Below, in pieces: positions 14,263 through 22,606 of a stretch of 38,669 bases of DNA (position 1 is its first letter; each line of letters opens with the position of its first letter). Under the pieces are notes generated by a model. It was given only the letters and a program-made list of their open reading frames with translations, was not told where the DNA came from and searched no databases. The DNA comes from an uncultured Mycoplasmatota bacterium (GTDB lineage Bacteria > Bacillota_I > Bacilli_A > RF39 > UBA660). The stretch is from NCBI GenBank assembly GCA_900554615.1, contig USIB01000007.1, positions 1 to 38,669 on the forward strand. The letters run 5' to 3'. The position numbers and the translations under genes are program-made.

Positions 14263-17205
14263 CTAATTTTTCTTAATATCTTCTAACTTAACAGATACAA
14301 TCTTACTAACACCAGACTCTTCCATCGTAATACCATACAAAATATCAGCATACTCCATCGTCTTCTTCTTATGAGTAATAATAATAAATTGTGTATTATC
14401 CCTATACTTATCTAAATATCTACCAAAAGCCTCAACATTAGCATCATCAAGAGCTGCTTCTACCTCATCAAATAAACAGAAAGGTACTGGTCTAATATTT
14501 AGTATTGCAAATAATAACGAAATAGCAGTAAAAGTCTTCTCTCCACCTGATAATAAACTAATACTCTGTAGTTTCTTACCAGGAGGTTCAGCCTTAATCT
14601 CAATACCAGTCTCTAATATATTATCAGGGTCAGTAAGTGATAACTCAGCCTTGCCACCCTTAAATAACTCTCTATAGACATTCTTAAATTCAACTTTAAC
14701 TTTCTCAAAAGTCTCTAAGAACTTATCTTTCATAACCGTATCCATCTCTTTAATAATATCATATAAAGTATTCTCAGCATTAACTAAGTCTTCCTTCTGA
14801 CCATTTAGAAAATCAAATCTCTCTTTAGCCTTATCATACTCTTCAGGAGCATCTAAATTAACATTACCAAGAATACTAATATTATCTTTTAACTTAAGCA
14901 CTTCCCTTTTAGCAGTATCAATATTCATATCTAACTTATAATTCTCACTAGCAAACTCATAAGTCATATTATAATCATTAGTAAGATTCTCTAATAAACT
15001 ATCTAACTTAACATCAATCCTATTAGTCATAATATTAAGATTATTAAGTTCTCTCTCTTTCTTACTAGTAAGACTATTACTGTGACTTCTAGTCTCCTCT
15101 AACTCATTAATACTATCATTATATTTATTCTCATTCTCTTTAAGCAAAGCAATATTCTTACTCAAATTAGATATCTCTTCCTTAACACTATATAAAGAAT
15201 TAATCAAATTATCTTCTTCACTCTCATTATTAGATATATTAGTCAAATCCCTAAGTTCTTTCTCTTTTTCTTCTAAAACATTAGTACTACTAGTAATACC
15301 ACTAGTAATAGCCTCTTTCTTACTAAAATATTCAACTCTCTCTTCTTTATATTTATATAAAGAACTATTTAAAGAATTAATCTCTTTATCAATATTATCA
15401 ACTTCTCTAAGTAATTCCTTATTCTTACTACTAAGAATATCTTTTTTCTTCTCTTCTTCTTCTATTTCATATTTAATAGATATCGAACTAACACTCTTTA
15501 CCTGACTACCTCCAGTTAAAGAGCCTCCTACATTAATAACTTGTCCATCTAAAGTAACAATCTTATATCTCTTATTAATTTTACTACTAATAATATTAGC
15601 CATCTCAATAGAATCCACTACAATAATATTACCTAAAACATTACTAATAATATTACTATATTTATTATCATAACTAACTAAATCAGCTGCTATACCTATA
15701 TAACCATCTTCATTACTAATACTATTAATCGTATTATCATCAATATATCTACCAGTAATAACTGATAATGGATAAAAAGTAGCCCTACCCAAATTATTAT
15801 TCTTTAAGTAATAAATTAACTCTTTAGCAGTATTCGGAGTATCAACGACTAAATAAGAAGATGCTCCTCCAAGAGCAGTATTAATACATACACTATATTT
15901 AGAAGGTACTTCAATTAAAGAAGATATAACATTATGAATACCATTAAACTTAGGATTATCTAAGATACTCTTAATTTGTTTAGGTACTGATAAATTATTA
16001 TTTAGATTATTCTCTAAGTAATCTATTTTATAAGTACTACTATCAATATCTCTATTATTCTTAACAATATTATTATTAATATTATTCTTTCTAACTATTA
16101 AATTATCTATCTTACTCTTATATTCATTAATATTATTATTAATATTGCTAATCTTATTATCTAATACCTCAATATCATTATTATAATTAGTAAGTTTATT
16201 CTTAATACTAAGAATATCTTCTTTTAAAGTAATAATATTATTACTAATAAGAGATTCCTCTCCCTTATATTTATTTCTCTCTTGTAATAATCTAATATCC
16301 GAAGTAATCTTCTCTTCCCTTTTAGATAAATCTATTAATAATACCTGACTCTTATTAATATTATCTCTTACTTCTTTTAACTTATCTTTATACTTAAGTA
16401 TATCAATATCATAAGTACTACTATCAGTAGATACCTTAGTAATTTCATTCTCTAACTCTTCTATTCTTTTCTTACCTTCTTGATATTCAAAATTTAAGTC
16501 TTTAATCTCTTTAGCAATAACTGCTACTTCAATATTAGATAATCTATCTTTATATTCAATATATTTCTTAGCCTTCTTACTAGCTTCTTCTAGCGGTATA
16601 ATATTACTATTTAATTCATTAATAATATCATTAACCCTATTAAGATTCTGATTAGTCTTATCTAATTTTCTAATTGCTTCTTCTTTTCTTCTCTTATATT
16701 TTAGTACTCCTGCTGCTTCTTCAAATATTACTCTTCTATCTTCTGGTTTATTAGATAATATTTCATCTATCTTACCCTGACTTATAATATTAAAACTCTC
16801 TTTAGCAGTACCACTATCAGTTAAAAGCTCAGTAATATCTTTTAATCTTACTCTTTCATTATTAATATAGTATTCATTTTCTCCTGTTCTAAAAGCCATT
16901 CTCTTTATTGATACTTCATTAAAATCTATTGGAAGACTTCTATCAGTATTATCAAATACTAAAGTAACTGAAGCACTATTAAGAGCTCTTCTACTATCAC
17001 TACCAGAGAATATTACATCTAATGAATTATCTCCTCTAAGACTCTTCATAGATTGTTCTCCTAGTACCCATCTTACAGCATCTACTATATTAGATTTTCC
17101 TGATCCATTAGGTCCTACTATACCATTTATATTTTTACCAAATTCAATCGAAGTTTTATCTGCAAATGACTTAAATCCATATGCTTTTATTTCTTTTAAA
17201 TACAT
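14263..17205 (-). CDS. smc: chromosome segregation protein SMC, short form
   Basis: 980 aa from the ATG at 17205 (AGGA ten bases upstream; an in-frame GTG at 17214 overlaps the Shine-Dalgarno). The N-terminal head has the Walker A GPNGSGKS (about 31-38) and an R-loop-like region. Long coiled coils surround a hinge (about 415-530, with ALGGASSYLVVDT and LDGQVINVGGSLTGGSQ). The C-terminal head has LSGGEKTF (about 885) and LFDEVEAALD Walker B. Typical bacterial SMC is about 1180 aa, so the arms are roughly 100 residues shorter each way. It forms the ATP-dependent condensin core with ScpA and ScpB, not seen here. Single gene, ending in E2 and a terminator. Confidence 0.95.
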   Translation of the reverse strand: MYLKEIKAYGFKSFADKTSIEFGKNINGIVGPNGSGKSNIVDAVRWVLGEQSMKSLRGDNSLDVIFSGSDSRRALNSASVTLVFDNTDRSLPIDFNEVSIKRMAFRTGENEYYINNERVRLKDITELLTDSGTAKESFNIISQGKIDEILSNKPEDRRVIFEEAAGVLKYKRRKEEAIRKLDKTNQNLNRVNDIINELNSNIIPLEEASKKAKKYIEYKDRLSNIEVAVIAKEIKDLNFEYQEGKKRIEELENEITKVSTDSSTYDIDILKYKDKLKEVRDNINKSQVLLIDLSKREEKITSDIRLLQERNKYKGEESLISNNIITLKEDILSIKNKLTNYNNDIEVLDNKISNINNNINEYKSKIDNLIVRKNNINNNIVKNNRDIDSSTYKIDYLENNLNNNLSVPKQIKSILDNPKFNGIHNVISSLIEVPSKYSVCINTALGGASSYLVVDTPNTAKELIYYLKNNNLGRATFYPLSVITGRYIDDNTINSISNEDGYIGIAADLVSYDNKYSNIISNVLGNIIVVDSIEMANIISSKINKRYKIVTLDGQVINVGGSLTGGSQVKSVSSISIKYEIEEEEKKKDILSSKNKELLREVDNIDKEINSLNSSLYKYKEERVEYFSKKEAITSGITSSTNVLEEKEKELRDLTNISNNESEEDNLINSLYSVKEEISNLSKNIALLKENENKYNDSINELEETRSHSNSLTSKKERELNNLNIMTNRIDVKLDSLLENLTNDYNMTYEFASENYKLDMNIDTAKREVLKLKDNISILGNVNLDAPEEYDKAKERFDFLNGQKEDLVNAENTLYDIIKEMDTVMKDKFLETFEKVKVEFKNVYRELFKGGKAELSLTDPDNILETGIEIKAEPPGKKLQSISLLSGGEKTFTAISLLFAILNIRPVPFCLFDEVEAALDDANVEAFGRYLDKYRDNTQFIIITHKKKTMEYADILYGITMEESGVSKIVSVKLEDIKKN

Positions 17206-17284
17206 ATACTTCACATCCTACTTCTTTATTTTATCAAATTTTATAATAAAAATCTAGTTAATTTATTATATTTATATATTTATT

Positions 17285-17355
17285 ACCCTTTCAGCCTTAT
17301 ATAAAATAAGTCTTTCAGGGTATGAGTAAGCCTCCTAAAGAGAGTCTTCCTCATA
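17285..17355 (+). repeat. paired-hairpin intergenic element E3
   Basis: Hairpin one (17285-17321): ACCCT...AGGGT with AG-CC...GT-CT and an inner CTTAT/ATAAG stem. Hairpin two (17321-17355): TATGAG...CTCATA with AAGCCT...AGTCTT. The second hairpin matches those in E4 and E6 closely. Confidence 0.75.
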
Positions 17356-17374
17356 ACAATTCACAGTGGAGTAT

Positions 17375-17403
17375 AAGAAAAAGTACTCTATGTGTTAGAG
17401 TAC
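17375..17403 (-). terminator. intrinsic terminator of the RiPP operon
   Basis: Minus strand GTACTCTA-ACACA-TAGAGTAC followed by TTTTTCTT, 14 bp after the stop of the GNAT gene. Confidence 0.88.
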
Positions 17404-17416
17404 AATTTTAACAAAA

Positions 17417-18031
17417 TTACAAATCTTTTTCGAATAAATATTGTACATGTGCAGTTTCAACATCTTTTTCGAAGTTAGTGATATATTTTTCATTTATATC
17501 ATCAACATAATAAATAATAAATCCATATGTATCACCTTGATAAAAAGTCTTTTCTTTTAAAGAATATTTATTATTCTTTCTAACATCTTCAATAGTAGCA
17601 AAATCAAAAACTTGAACCATAAGCATAAAGTTATAATTTAAGCTTTTATATAAATGTGTAGCTCTAAACCTTGAACCAAGTTCAATATGAAATATTCCTT
17701 TTTTTATACACCTATATTCAAATTCTCTGACTAGCATTTTAGCAAAGCCTTTTCTTCTCTCCAATAAATCAACTGCCATTATACCTAATGTAATACTTTT
17801 CTTTTCAAAATCAATATTTTTTCCAGTAATACCTGCTATTATCTCATTATCATTTTCAATGAACATTAACATATCTTTGTCTATTAAAAACTGTTTCTTC
17901 ATTTCATTATATCTTTCATACATTGTATAATAATGTTCACCATTTTTTTTAGCATCAGCATAAAATGTCTTCGAAAGAAAATTAAACAACCTTTTTAAAT
18001 CTTTTTCATTTTCAACTGTATTTATTTTCAT
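17417..18031 (-). CDS. GNAT N-acetyltransferase in the RiPP operon
   Basis: 204 aa. A GNAT core is visible: NEIIAGITGKNIDFEKKSITLGIMAV, then LERRKGFAKMLVREFEYRCIKKG, which carries the acetyl-CoA pyrophosphate-binding R/K-x-x-G-x-A/G pattern, then HIELGSRFRATHLYKSLNYNFM. The C-terminal third (about 145-204) is extra. AGGAGTGATGATAA precedes the ATG, and the gene starts 6 bp after the RRE-like gene. As the last gene of the operon it may acetylate the matured peptide or give self-protection; both are inference. Substrate unknown. Confidence 0.85.
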   Translation of the reverse strand: MKINTVENEKDLKRLFNFLSKTFYADAKKNGEHYYTMYERYNEMKKQFLIDKDMLMFIENDNEIIAGITGKNIDFEKKSITLGIMAVDLLERRKGFAKMLVREFEYRCIKKGIFHIELGSRFRATHLYKSLNYNFMLMVQVFDFATIEDVRKNNKYSLKEKTFYQGDTYGFIIYYVDDINEKYITNFEKDVETAHVQYLFEKDL

Positions 18032-18037
18032 TTATCA

Positions 18038-18331
18038 TCACTCCTGAAAAAATTCACTCTCATTATACCCTAATGAAATCCAAGTGTTATTATGAAATCC
18101 ATCATTTGAATTTGGAGAATCAGATAATAACTTTAGGGTGTTCAAATCTTCAATTAAATCAGTTTCTGGTTTAGTCATTAAATACTCATCTTTATTATAT
18201 CCTTTTTTTAAAACATCCAATATTTTTAAATATTCTATTGGAAGCTCATAATTTTGAATACTAGAGCAGTCACACAATAATATATAATCATTTTCAACTC
18301 TATATTTAACATATTTTTTTAAATATATCAT
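18038..18331 (-). CDS. small PqqD/RRE-like peptide-binding protein
   Basis: 97 aa. MIYLKKYVKYRVENDYILLCD, a short IQNYELPIEYLKILDVL segment and a helical part KDEYLMTKPETDLIEDLNTLKLL fit the order of strands and helices of PqqD-like RiPP recognition elements, although no residue is diagnostic. AAAGGAGGATAAAG supports the ATG. It overlaps the end of the radical SAM gene by 26 bp, a common arrangement for stand-alone recognition proteins. It would bind the leader of the precursor peptide and present it to the enzymes. The RRE assignment needs a profile search. Confidence 0.6.
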   Translation of the reverse strand: MIYLKKYVKYRVENDYILLCDCSSIQNYELPIEYLKILDVLKKGYNKDEYLMTKPETDLIEDLNTLKLLSDSPNSNDGFHNNTWISLGYNESEFFQE

Positions 18332-19466
18332 CTTTATCCTCCTTTATACCATAATCATATCTACCATTTTTCTTTTTAGCTATTTCTAATTTTCTTTTAA
18401 GTTTATCTAAATCTTTTAAACAAAGATTTTTACCATTTTCTATACAATAAGGAGGTGGCATTAATGGATCATTAAACCACTGTATACTTTGTGGTGGACA
18501 CCTATCACATTTATCAATTGCAGTACAGCCTTCACAACCAATTTTTTGATATTTTCTAAAACTATCAAATGGTACACCATCCCATATATGTTTTATATCC
18601 ATTTCCCTAATATTATCCCATTTAATATTCCTATCAAAGGTATTAACCCTAGATAAAGGACATGGGGTTGTAGAGCCATCAGAATAAATCTCACAAAACC
18701 ATTTAGCAGCAGGACATTCATAATATATTTTTGATGATTCGTTATCCTTCAATATATTTGGCATATCTATAAAATTTACTTCTATATTTTTTTCTAAACA
18801 ATCATTTTTTAGCTTAAGCCAATAGGAATTTGGAAGTGTAGACTCAGAAATATATAAATAATCGTTTTCCCTTGCTCTACCTGAAATTGATATAGTAGAT
18901 AGAGACCAATTACTGGGCTTAATTTTTAAAATCATTTTTTTTAGTTCATCGATTTTTCTAATATTTTCCTTATGTAAACATGTTGCTATAGATACTCTTA
19001 TATTTTCACCAATCAAATCTACAATATTATTTAAGGTTGTATCAAAAATATCTTTACTACTATTACCATTACAATCTTTTCTTAAATATCCATGTGATAG
19101 CCAATCAGGTCCATCTAAACTTATCTGTATTCCTAAAACATAATCTTTAGCATCAATAATTGCTTGTTTTATTTTATTATTGAATAATCCATTAGTAGTA
19201 AGCATAAAATACATTTCGTTTTTAACTAATGATTCAATTATTTTTTTAAAGTCTTTATGTACTGTTGGTTCACCACCAGAAATATTAACAAAAAAGATTC
19301 CATTTGAAGATAAATCTTTTATAACATTTATCCATTCATCTCCGCTTAATTCGTTCTTAGGTATATCACAACCATAACTGCCATAGCAATGTAAACAGCG
19401 CATATTACAATTTGCTGTTAAAATTAAATAGCAATTATGTGGAACACTTAATTTTACTTTATTCAT
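18306..19466 (-). CDS. radical SAM/SPASM peptide maturase 2 (PqqE-like)
   Basis: 386 aa. The radical SAM motif C20-x3-C24-x2-C27 (CNMRCLHC) is near the N-terminus, followed by NISGGEP and QISLDG typical of the barrel. The C-terminal SPASM region has YECPAAKW, SDGSTTPCPLSR and CEGCTAIDKCDRCPPQS, then PYCIEN, providing cysteines for auxiliary Fe-S clusters. Such enzymes install carbon-carbon or thioether crosslinks in ribosomal peptides. The start overlaps the amidohydrolase stop (ATGA type) and its end overlaps the RRE-like gene. It differs from maturase 1 by having no N-terminal recognition domain, consistent with using the adjacent stand-alone one. Confidence 0.9.
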   Translation of the reverse strand: MNKVKLSVPHNCYLILTANCNMRCLHCYGSYGCDIPKNELSGDEWINVIKDLSSNGIFFVNISGGEPTVHKDFKKIIESLVKNEMYFMLTTNGLFNNKIKQAIIDAKDYVLGIQISLDGPDWLSHGYLRKDCNGNSSKDIFDTTLNNIVDLIGENIRVSIATCLHKENIRKIDELKKMILKIKPSNWSLSTISISGRARENDYLYISESTLPNSYWLKLKNDCLEKNIEVNFIDMPNILKDNESSKIYYECPAAKWFCEIYSDGSTTPCPLSRVNTFDRNIKWDNIREMDIKHIWDGVPFDSFRKYQKIGCEGCTAIDKCDRCPPQSIQWFNDPLMPPPYCIENGKNLCLKDLDKLKRKLEIAKKKNGRYDYGIKEDKDDIFKKIC

Positions 19467-21049
19467 ATATTACATTTTCCTTTCTTCACCAGTTTTTTTA
19501 TGTTATTTGAAAATATATTTTTTTTATCATCATAACTTATATTCGAATATGCAAGCCATCCAACATGTGCAGCTTGTGAAAGCAAATTACTATCGCTACC
19601 AAAAATAATTCTTGTTGAATCGCCATTTGCAACTAAATATTCTAAAGCTCGATATGTCATATATCTATTACATATGTCGATATATAAATTGGAATATTTA
19701 CTTTGAAGCCCTAATACTTTATCCATAAATAAATAATTTTGTGTAGCATGTGCCAATAAAATCAATAAATTTGGATATTTTTTCAATACACTTTCTGCCT
19801 CTTCAGGCGTTCCATGTAACAAAAAAAACTTCCCACTTTGTTGTACATTATTTAAAAGTTGTTCATATAATTTACCATCATATGGATAGTTATTTTTTGA
19901 ATGATATAGTTTGACGCCCAAATATTTATCTTCATTTATTTTCTTCAAAGCCGTCTCCATATCTTCAGAATAATATGGGTTGCAAGTAACATATCCATAA
20001 ATTGGAAAATCATATTTTTTTATAGCATTATCAACTGCTTTATTTCCAACAATCCCATCATAAACCAAACCATCCAATGGTGATGTTATAATTTTACTAA
20101 CTCCTATTTTTCTTGATGATTTTAATAATTTATCAATAGATTTATTTCCTCCAAACCAATCTATTAATGAAGCATTTTCACTGATAAAATGTGTATGTGA
20201 ATCAATAATATCTAGCCCAAGTGTATTTTTTAAATTTAATCCATTATCAACTGCCGATGAAATTGGATCGAAAAGTAATGAATATTTTCTTTTTTGAACA
20301 TTTGATATATTAAAAAGCTTAATAGCATTTTTATGTGATATATCATCTTTTTCTTCTTCAGATATATTAGAATATTCTAACATTGCCTTCAAAGATCCGA
20401 TATCATAATAAGGATAACCAGAACCAAACAATAGTCGTTTTGAAGAAAAAGCATCACACACATCTTCTATCATATTTTGATAAATAAATCCATTCATGCA
20501 TATATAGAGATTTTTGTTAGTCTTCATATATTCGAAAATATATTTTTTAAATGCCCAATTTACATTTAATATAATAATTTTTAATTTTCTATATTCTTTA
20601 ATCATTTTAAAAAAGGTATTTTTATCATCAATTTGATCCCACTCGACCATTATTGGCAAATTACTTTTCTCAGAAAAACTAAAAATTGATTTAAATAAAC
20701 TAGGATTAAACACAAAGAGCCTTGATAAGTCTAAATATATTCCTTTTATACTTGAACTTAATAGTTTTCCGAAATATTCATGAATATTTTCTACATCATA
20801 ATCAATTCCTGGATATAATGTACATATAGGTTCTATATAGTCATTGTCTTTACAGACATTGATTATTTCTTTATTACCAACTAAAACAGAGTATGTTTTT
20901 GCCATTGCTGATACCGCCAAACATAAATCTATTCCTATTCTTTTATGATTTATGACACAATCATTAACATTGTATGGGATAATAGGATTTATAATATTTG
21001 ATCTTTTGCCAATTTCATTATTAATATCAATATAAATTCTCTTATTCAT
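19463..21049 (-). CDS. double amidohydrolase-2 protein, N-terminal copy degenerate
   Basis: 528 aa, two tandem TIM-barrel amidohydrolase_2-like copies. The C-terminal copy (about 278-528) keeps metal-site motifs: DSHTHF (His285, His287), GVKLYHSK, FLLHG (His412), LLAHAT (His434) and IIFGSDSN (Asp486). The N-terminal copy (1-250) has IYIDINNE instead of HxH, and LLFGSGYPYYD where GSDxP is expected, so it is probably inactive and may bind peptide or dimerise. Both copies end alike (NAIKLF, NNIKKLV). Amidohydrolases do act in some RiPP pathways (for instance bottromycin). GGGAGAAAAGTT lies before the ATG. It is separated from the precursor gene by a 13-bp hairpin. Substrate unknown. Confidence 0.85.
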   Translation of the reverse strand: MNKRIYIDINNEIGKRSNIINPIIPYNVNDCVINHKRIGIDLCLAVSAMAKTYSVLVGNKEIINVCKDNDYIEPICTLYPGIDYDVENIHEYFGKLLSSSIKGIYLDLSRLFVFNPSLFKSIFSFSEKSNLPIMVEWDQIDDKNTFFKMIKEYRKLKIIILNVNWAFKKYIFEYMKTNKNLYICMNGFIYQNMIEDVCDAFSSKRLLFGSGYPYYDIGSLKAMLEYSNISEEEKDDISHKNAIKLFNISNVQKRKYSLLFDPISSAVDNGLNLKNTLGLDIIDSHTHFISENASLIDWFGGNKSIDKLLKSSRKIGVSKIITSPLDGLVYDGIVGNKAVDNAIKKYDFPIYGYVTCNPYYSEDMETALKKINEDKYLGVKLYHSKNNYPYDGKLYEQLLNNVQQSGKFFLLHGTPEEAESVLKKYPNLLILLAHATQNYLFMDKVLGLQSKYSNLYIDICNRYMTYRALEYLVANGDSTRIIFGSDSNLLSQAAHVGWLAYSNISYDDKKNIFSNNIKKLVKKGKCNI

Positions 21050-21099
21050 AACTTTTCTCCCTTTTTGGTTAATGTTTTTTTATTAAATTAAAATATTTG

Positions 21100-21136
21100 A
21101 ATAAGCAACATTATTTTATTAACAATGTTGCTTATT
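21100..21136 (-). terminator. hairpin downstream of the precursor peptide gene
   Basis: A perfect 13-bp stem AATAAGCAACATT/AATGTTGCTTATT with an 11-base loop, 4 bp beyond the precursor stop, followed on the minus strand by CAAATATTTTAA. The weak T tail suggests partial termination or mRNA protection, giving more precursor than enzyme, as in many RiPP operons. Confidence 0.7.
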
Positions 21137-21140
21137 AATA

Positions 21141-21254
21141 TTAATATTGATTTTGACAGCAAACTGCCATTGCAACTGGAGCTAATACTTTAGTAGACTT
21201 TTTTGCATTTTTCTTATTAGCAGACATTGCAATTCCAACTGTACCTGTACTCAT
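21141..21254 (-). CDS. RiPP precursor peptide, 37 aa
   Basis: A short ORF with a very strong ribosome binding site (GAGAGGAGGAAGTT then ATG). The peptide starts MSTGTVGIAMSANKKNAKK, continues STKV, and ends LAPVAMAVCCQNQY before TAA. The basic first half looks like a leader; the hydrophobic end with a Cys pair and a C-terminal Tyr looks like a core. It lies between the two radical SAM maturase segments and is followed at once by a strong hairpin. The family is not one I can name with confidence. Being a precursor is inferred from size, position and ribosome binding site, but the setting is very typical. Confidence 0.85.
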   Translation of the reverse strand: MSTGTVGIAMSANKKNAKKSTKVLAPVAMAVCCQNQY

Positions 21255-21299
21255 AACTTCCTCCTCTCACATAGTATTTATATTCAAAATTCTAGCATA

Positions 21300-22577
21300 T
21301 TAATGACCAGAATCTGAATCTATTTTTAATATATATTTTTTAATACGTTTATCAATATCATATTTATAAATTTCACATTCAGGAATGTTGTTTTTAATGC
21401 CAATATAAGGACATCCACCTGTACATATTGGAAGAATATTACATTCTAAACAAGTTGGATAGTTAAATGGATTCCATTCATAATAAGACTTATTATATAT
21501 TTGAGTCAATTCACAATCAAATGGATAATCATCAATCGTCGAAATTCTCTTTTCATATCTGCCTATATCATTTTCACATTTGAAAATATTTAAATCGGGA
21601 TCTATCACAAAAGTACCAACTTTACAAGCACGACAATATATCGGTAATTGTCTTGGTAAAGTAAAATTAAACATACCATCCTTTTCTAAATTCGATTCAA
21701 AAATATCTAAAATTTGAGAATACTCTTCTTTATTAAAGTAAATATTTTCATTTAAACACGATGTTGTATATTGTCTTACTAATCCTAAATAAATAGGCAA
21801 TTGCAACTGATTACTAACAAATTTTCTTAATTCTTCTATTTTATTAAAATTTGTTTTATCAATATTCATTCTAACCACTGTATTTATATTTTTCTTCTTT
21901 AATTTTTGCAAATTAGCAACAATTACATCATAGGTTGAGCCACCATCTAAAAGAAATCTCCTTTTATTATGGATTTGTGCCAAACCATCAAGAGTAATGT
22001 ACAATTGGTTTATTTTTAACAAAGGCAACTCTTCAATAATATTATCAGTTAACAAATAACCATTTGTAGTCATATACGAATTATAATCAACTTGATATTT
22101 TTTACAAATTTCAATTATTTTATAACTCATTTTCCTTATAATAGAATATGCCATTAATGGTTCTCCACCAAACCAAATTAAATTAAATTTGGAATATCCA
22201 AGTTGCAATTGCTTTTCAATAAAATTAATGATTTTTCCTTGAGAAATTTCATCAATAATTTTTCCGTTCTTATTTTCATAGCAATAAGAACAACAAAAGT
22301 TGCATCTCAATGTTGGTGCTATTGTTATGGTAAGTAAATCCTTTTTTTTCTGATTTTCATAATATCTATCTTTCAATATTTTTATTTCATCAACATCATC
22401 AGTTAAAACCATGCCACAATTTTTCAACCTCAAAAATAAACTATCATTTATAGATTTGTTATACAAAATTTGAAAGTACTCTTCTCTTGATAGTTCAATG
22501 TATGAAGAAGTAAAAATATTTAATATATAAAATTTGCCATTTATCTCTTTTAAAAAATTATATTTTGAATATTTCAT
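21300..22577 (-). CDS. radical SAM/SPASM peptide maturase 1
   Basis: 425 aa from the ATG at 22577 (TTGGAGAATAAAT upstream; a longer frame to 22595 lacks a site). The N-terminal 85 residues (FYILNIFTSSYIELSREEY...LKNCGMVLTDDVDE) resemble the PqqD-like recognition domain fused to many maturases. The radical SAM motif is C92-x3-C96-x2-C99, with WFGGEPL and YITLDG following. The SPASM part has IYCRACKVGTF, LNIFKCEND and CLECNILPICTGGCPY, then C at IPECE. It is encoded directly upstream of the precursor gene. Predicted to crosslink or otherwise modify the core peptide by SAM radical chemistry. Confidence 0.92.
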   Translation of the reverse strand: MKYSKYNFLKEINGKFYILNIFTSSYIELSREEYFQILYNKSINDSLFLRLKNCGMVLTDDVDEIKILKDRYYENQKKKDLLTITIAPTLRCNFCCSYCYENKNGKIIDEISQGKIINFIEKQLQLGYSKFNLIWFGGEPLMAYSIIRKMSYKIIEICKKYQVDYNSYMTTNGYLLTDNIIEELPLLKINQLYITLDGLAQIHNKRRFLLDGGSTYDVIVANLQKLKKKNINTVVRMNIDKTNFNKIEELRKFVSNQLQLPIYLGLVRQYTTSCLNENIYFNKEEYSQILDIFESNLEKDGMFNFTLPRQLPIYCRACKVGTFVIDPDLNIFKCENDIGRYEKRISTIDDYPFDCELTQIYNKSYYEWNPFNYPTCLECNILPICTGGCPYIGIKNNIPECEIYKYDIDKRIKKYILKIDSDSGH

Positions 22578-22606
22578 ATTTATTCTCCAATTCACAGCCT
22601 TTTAAT

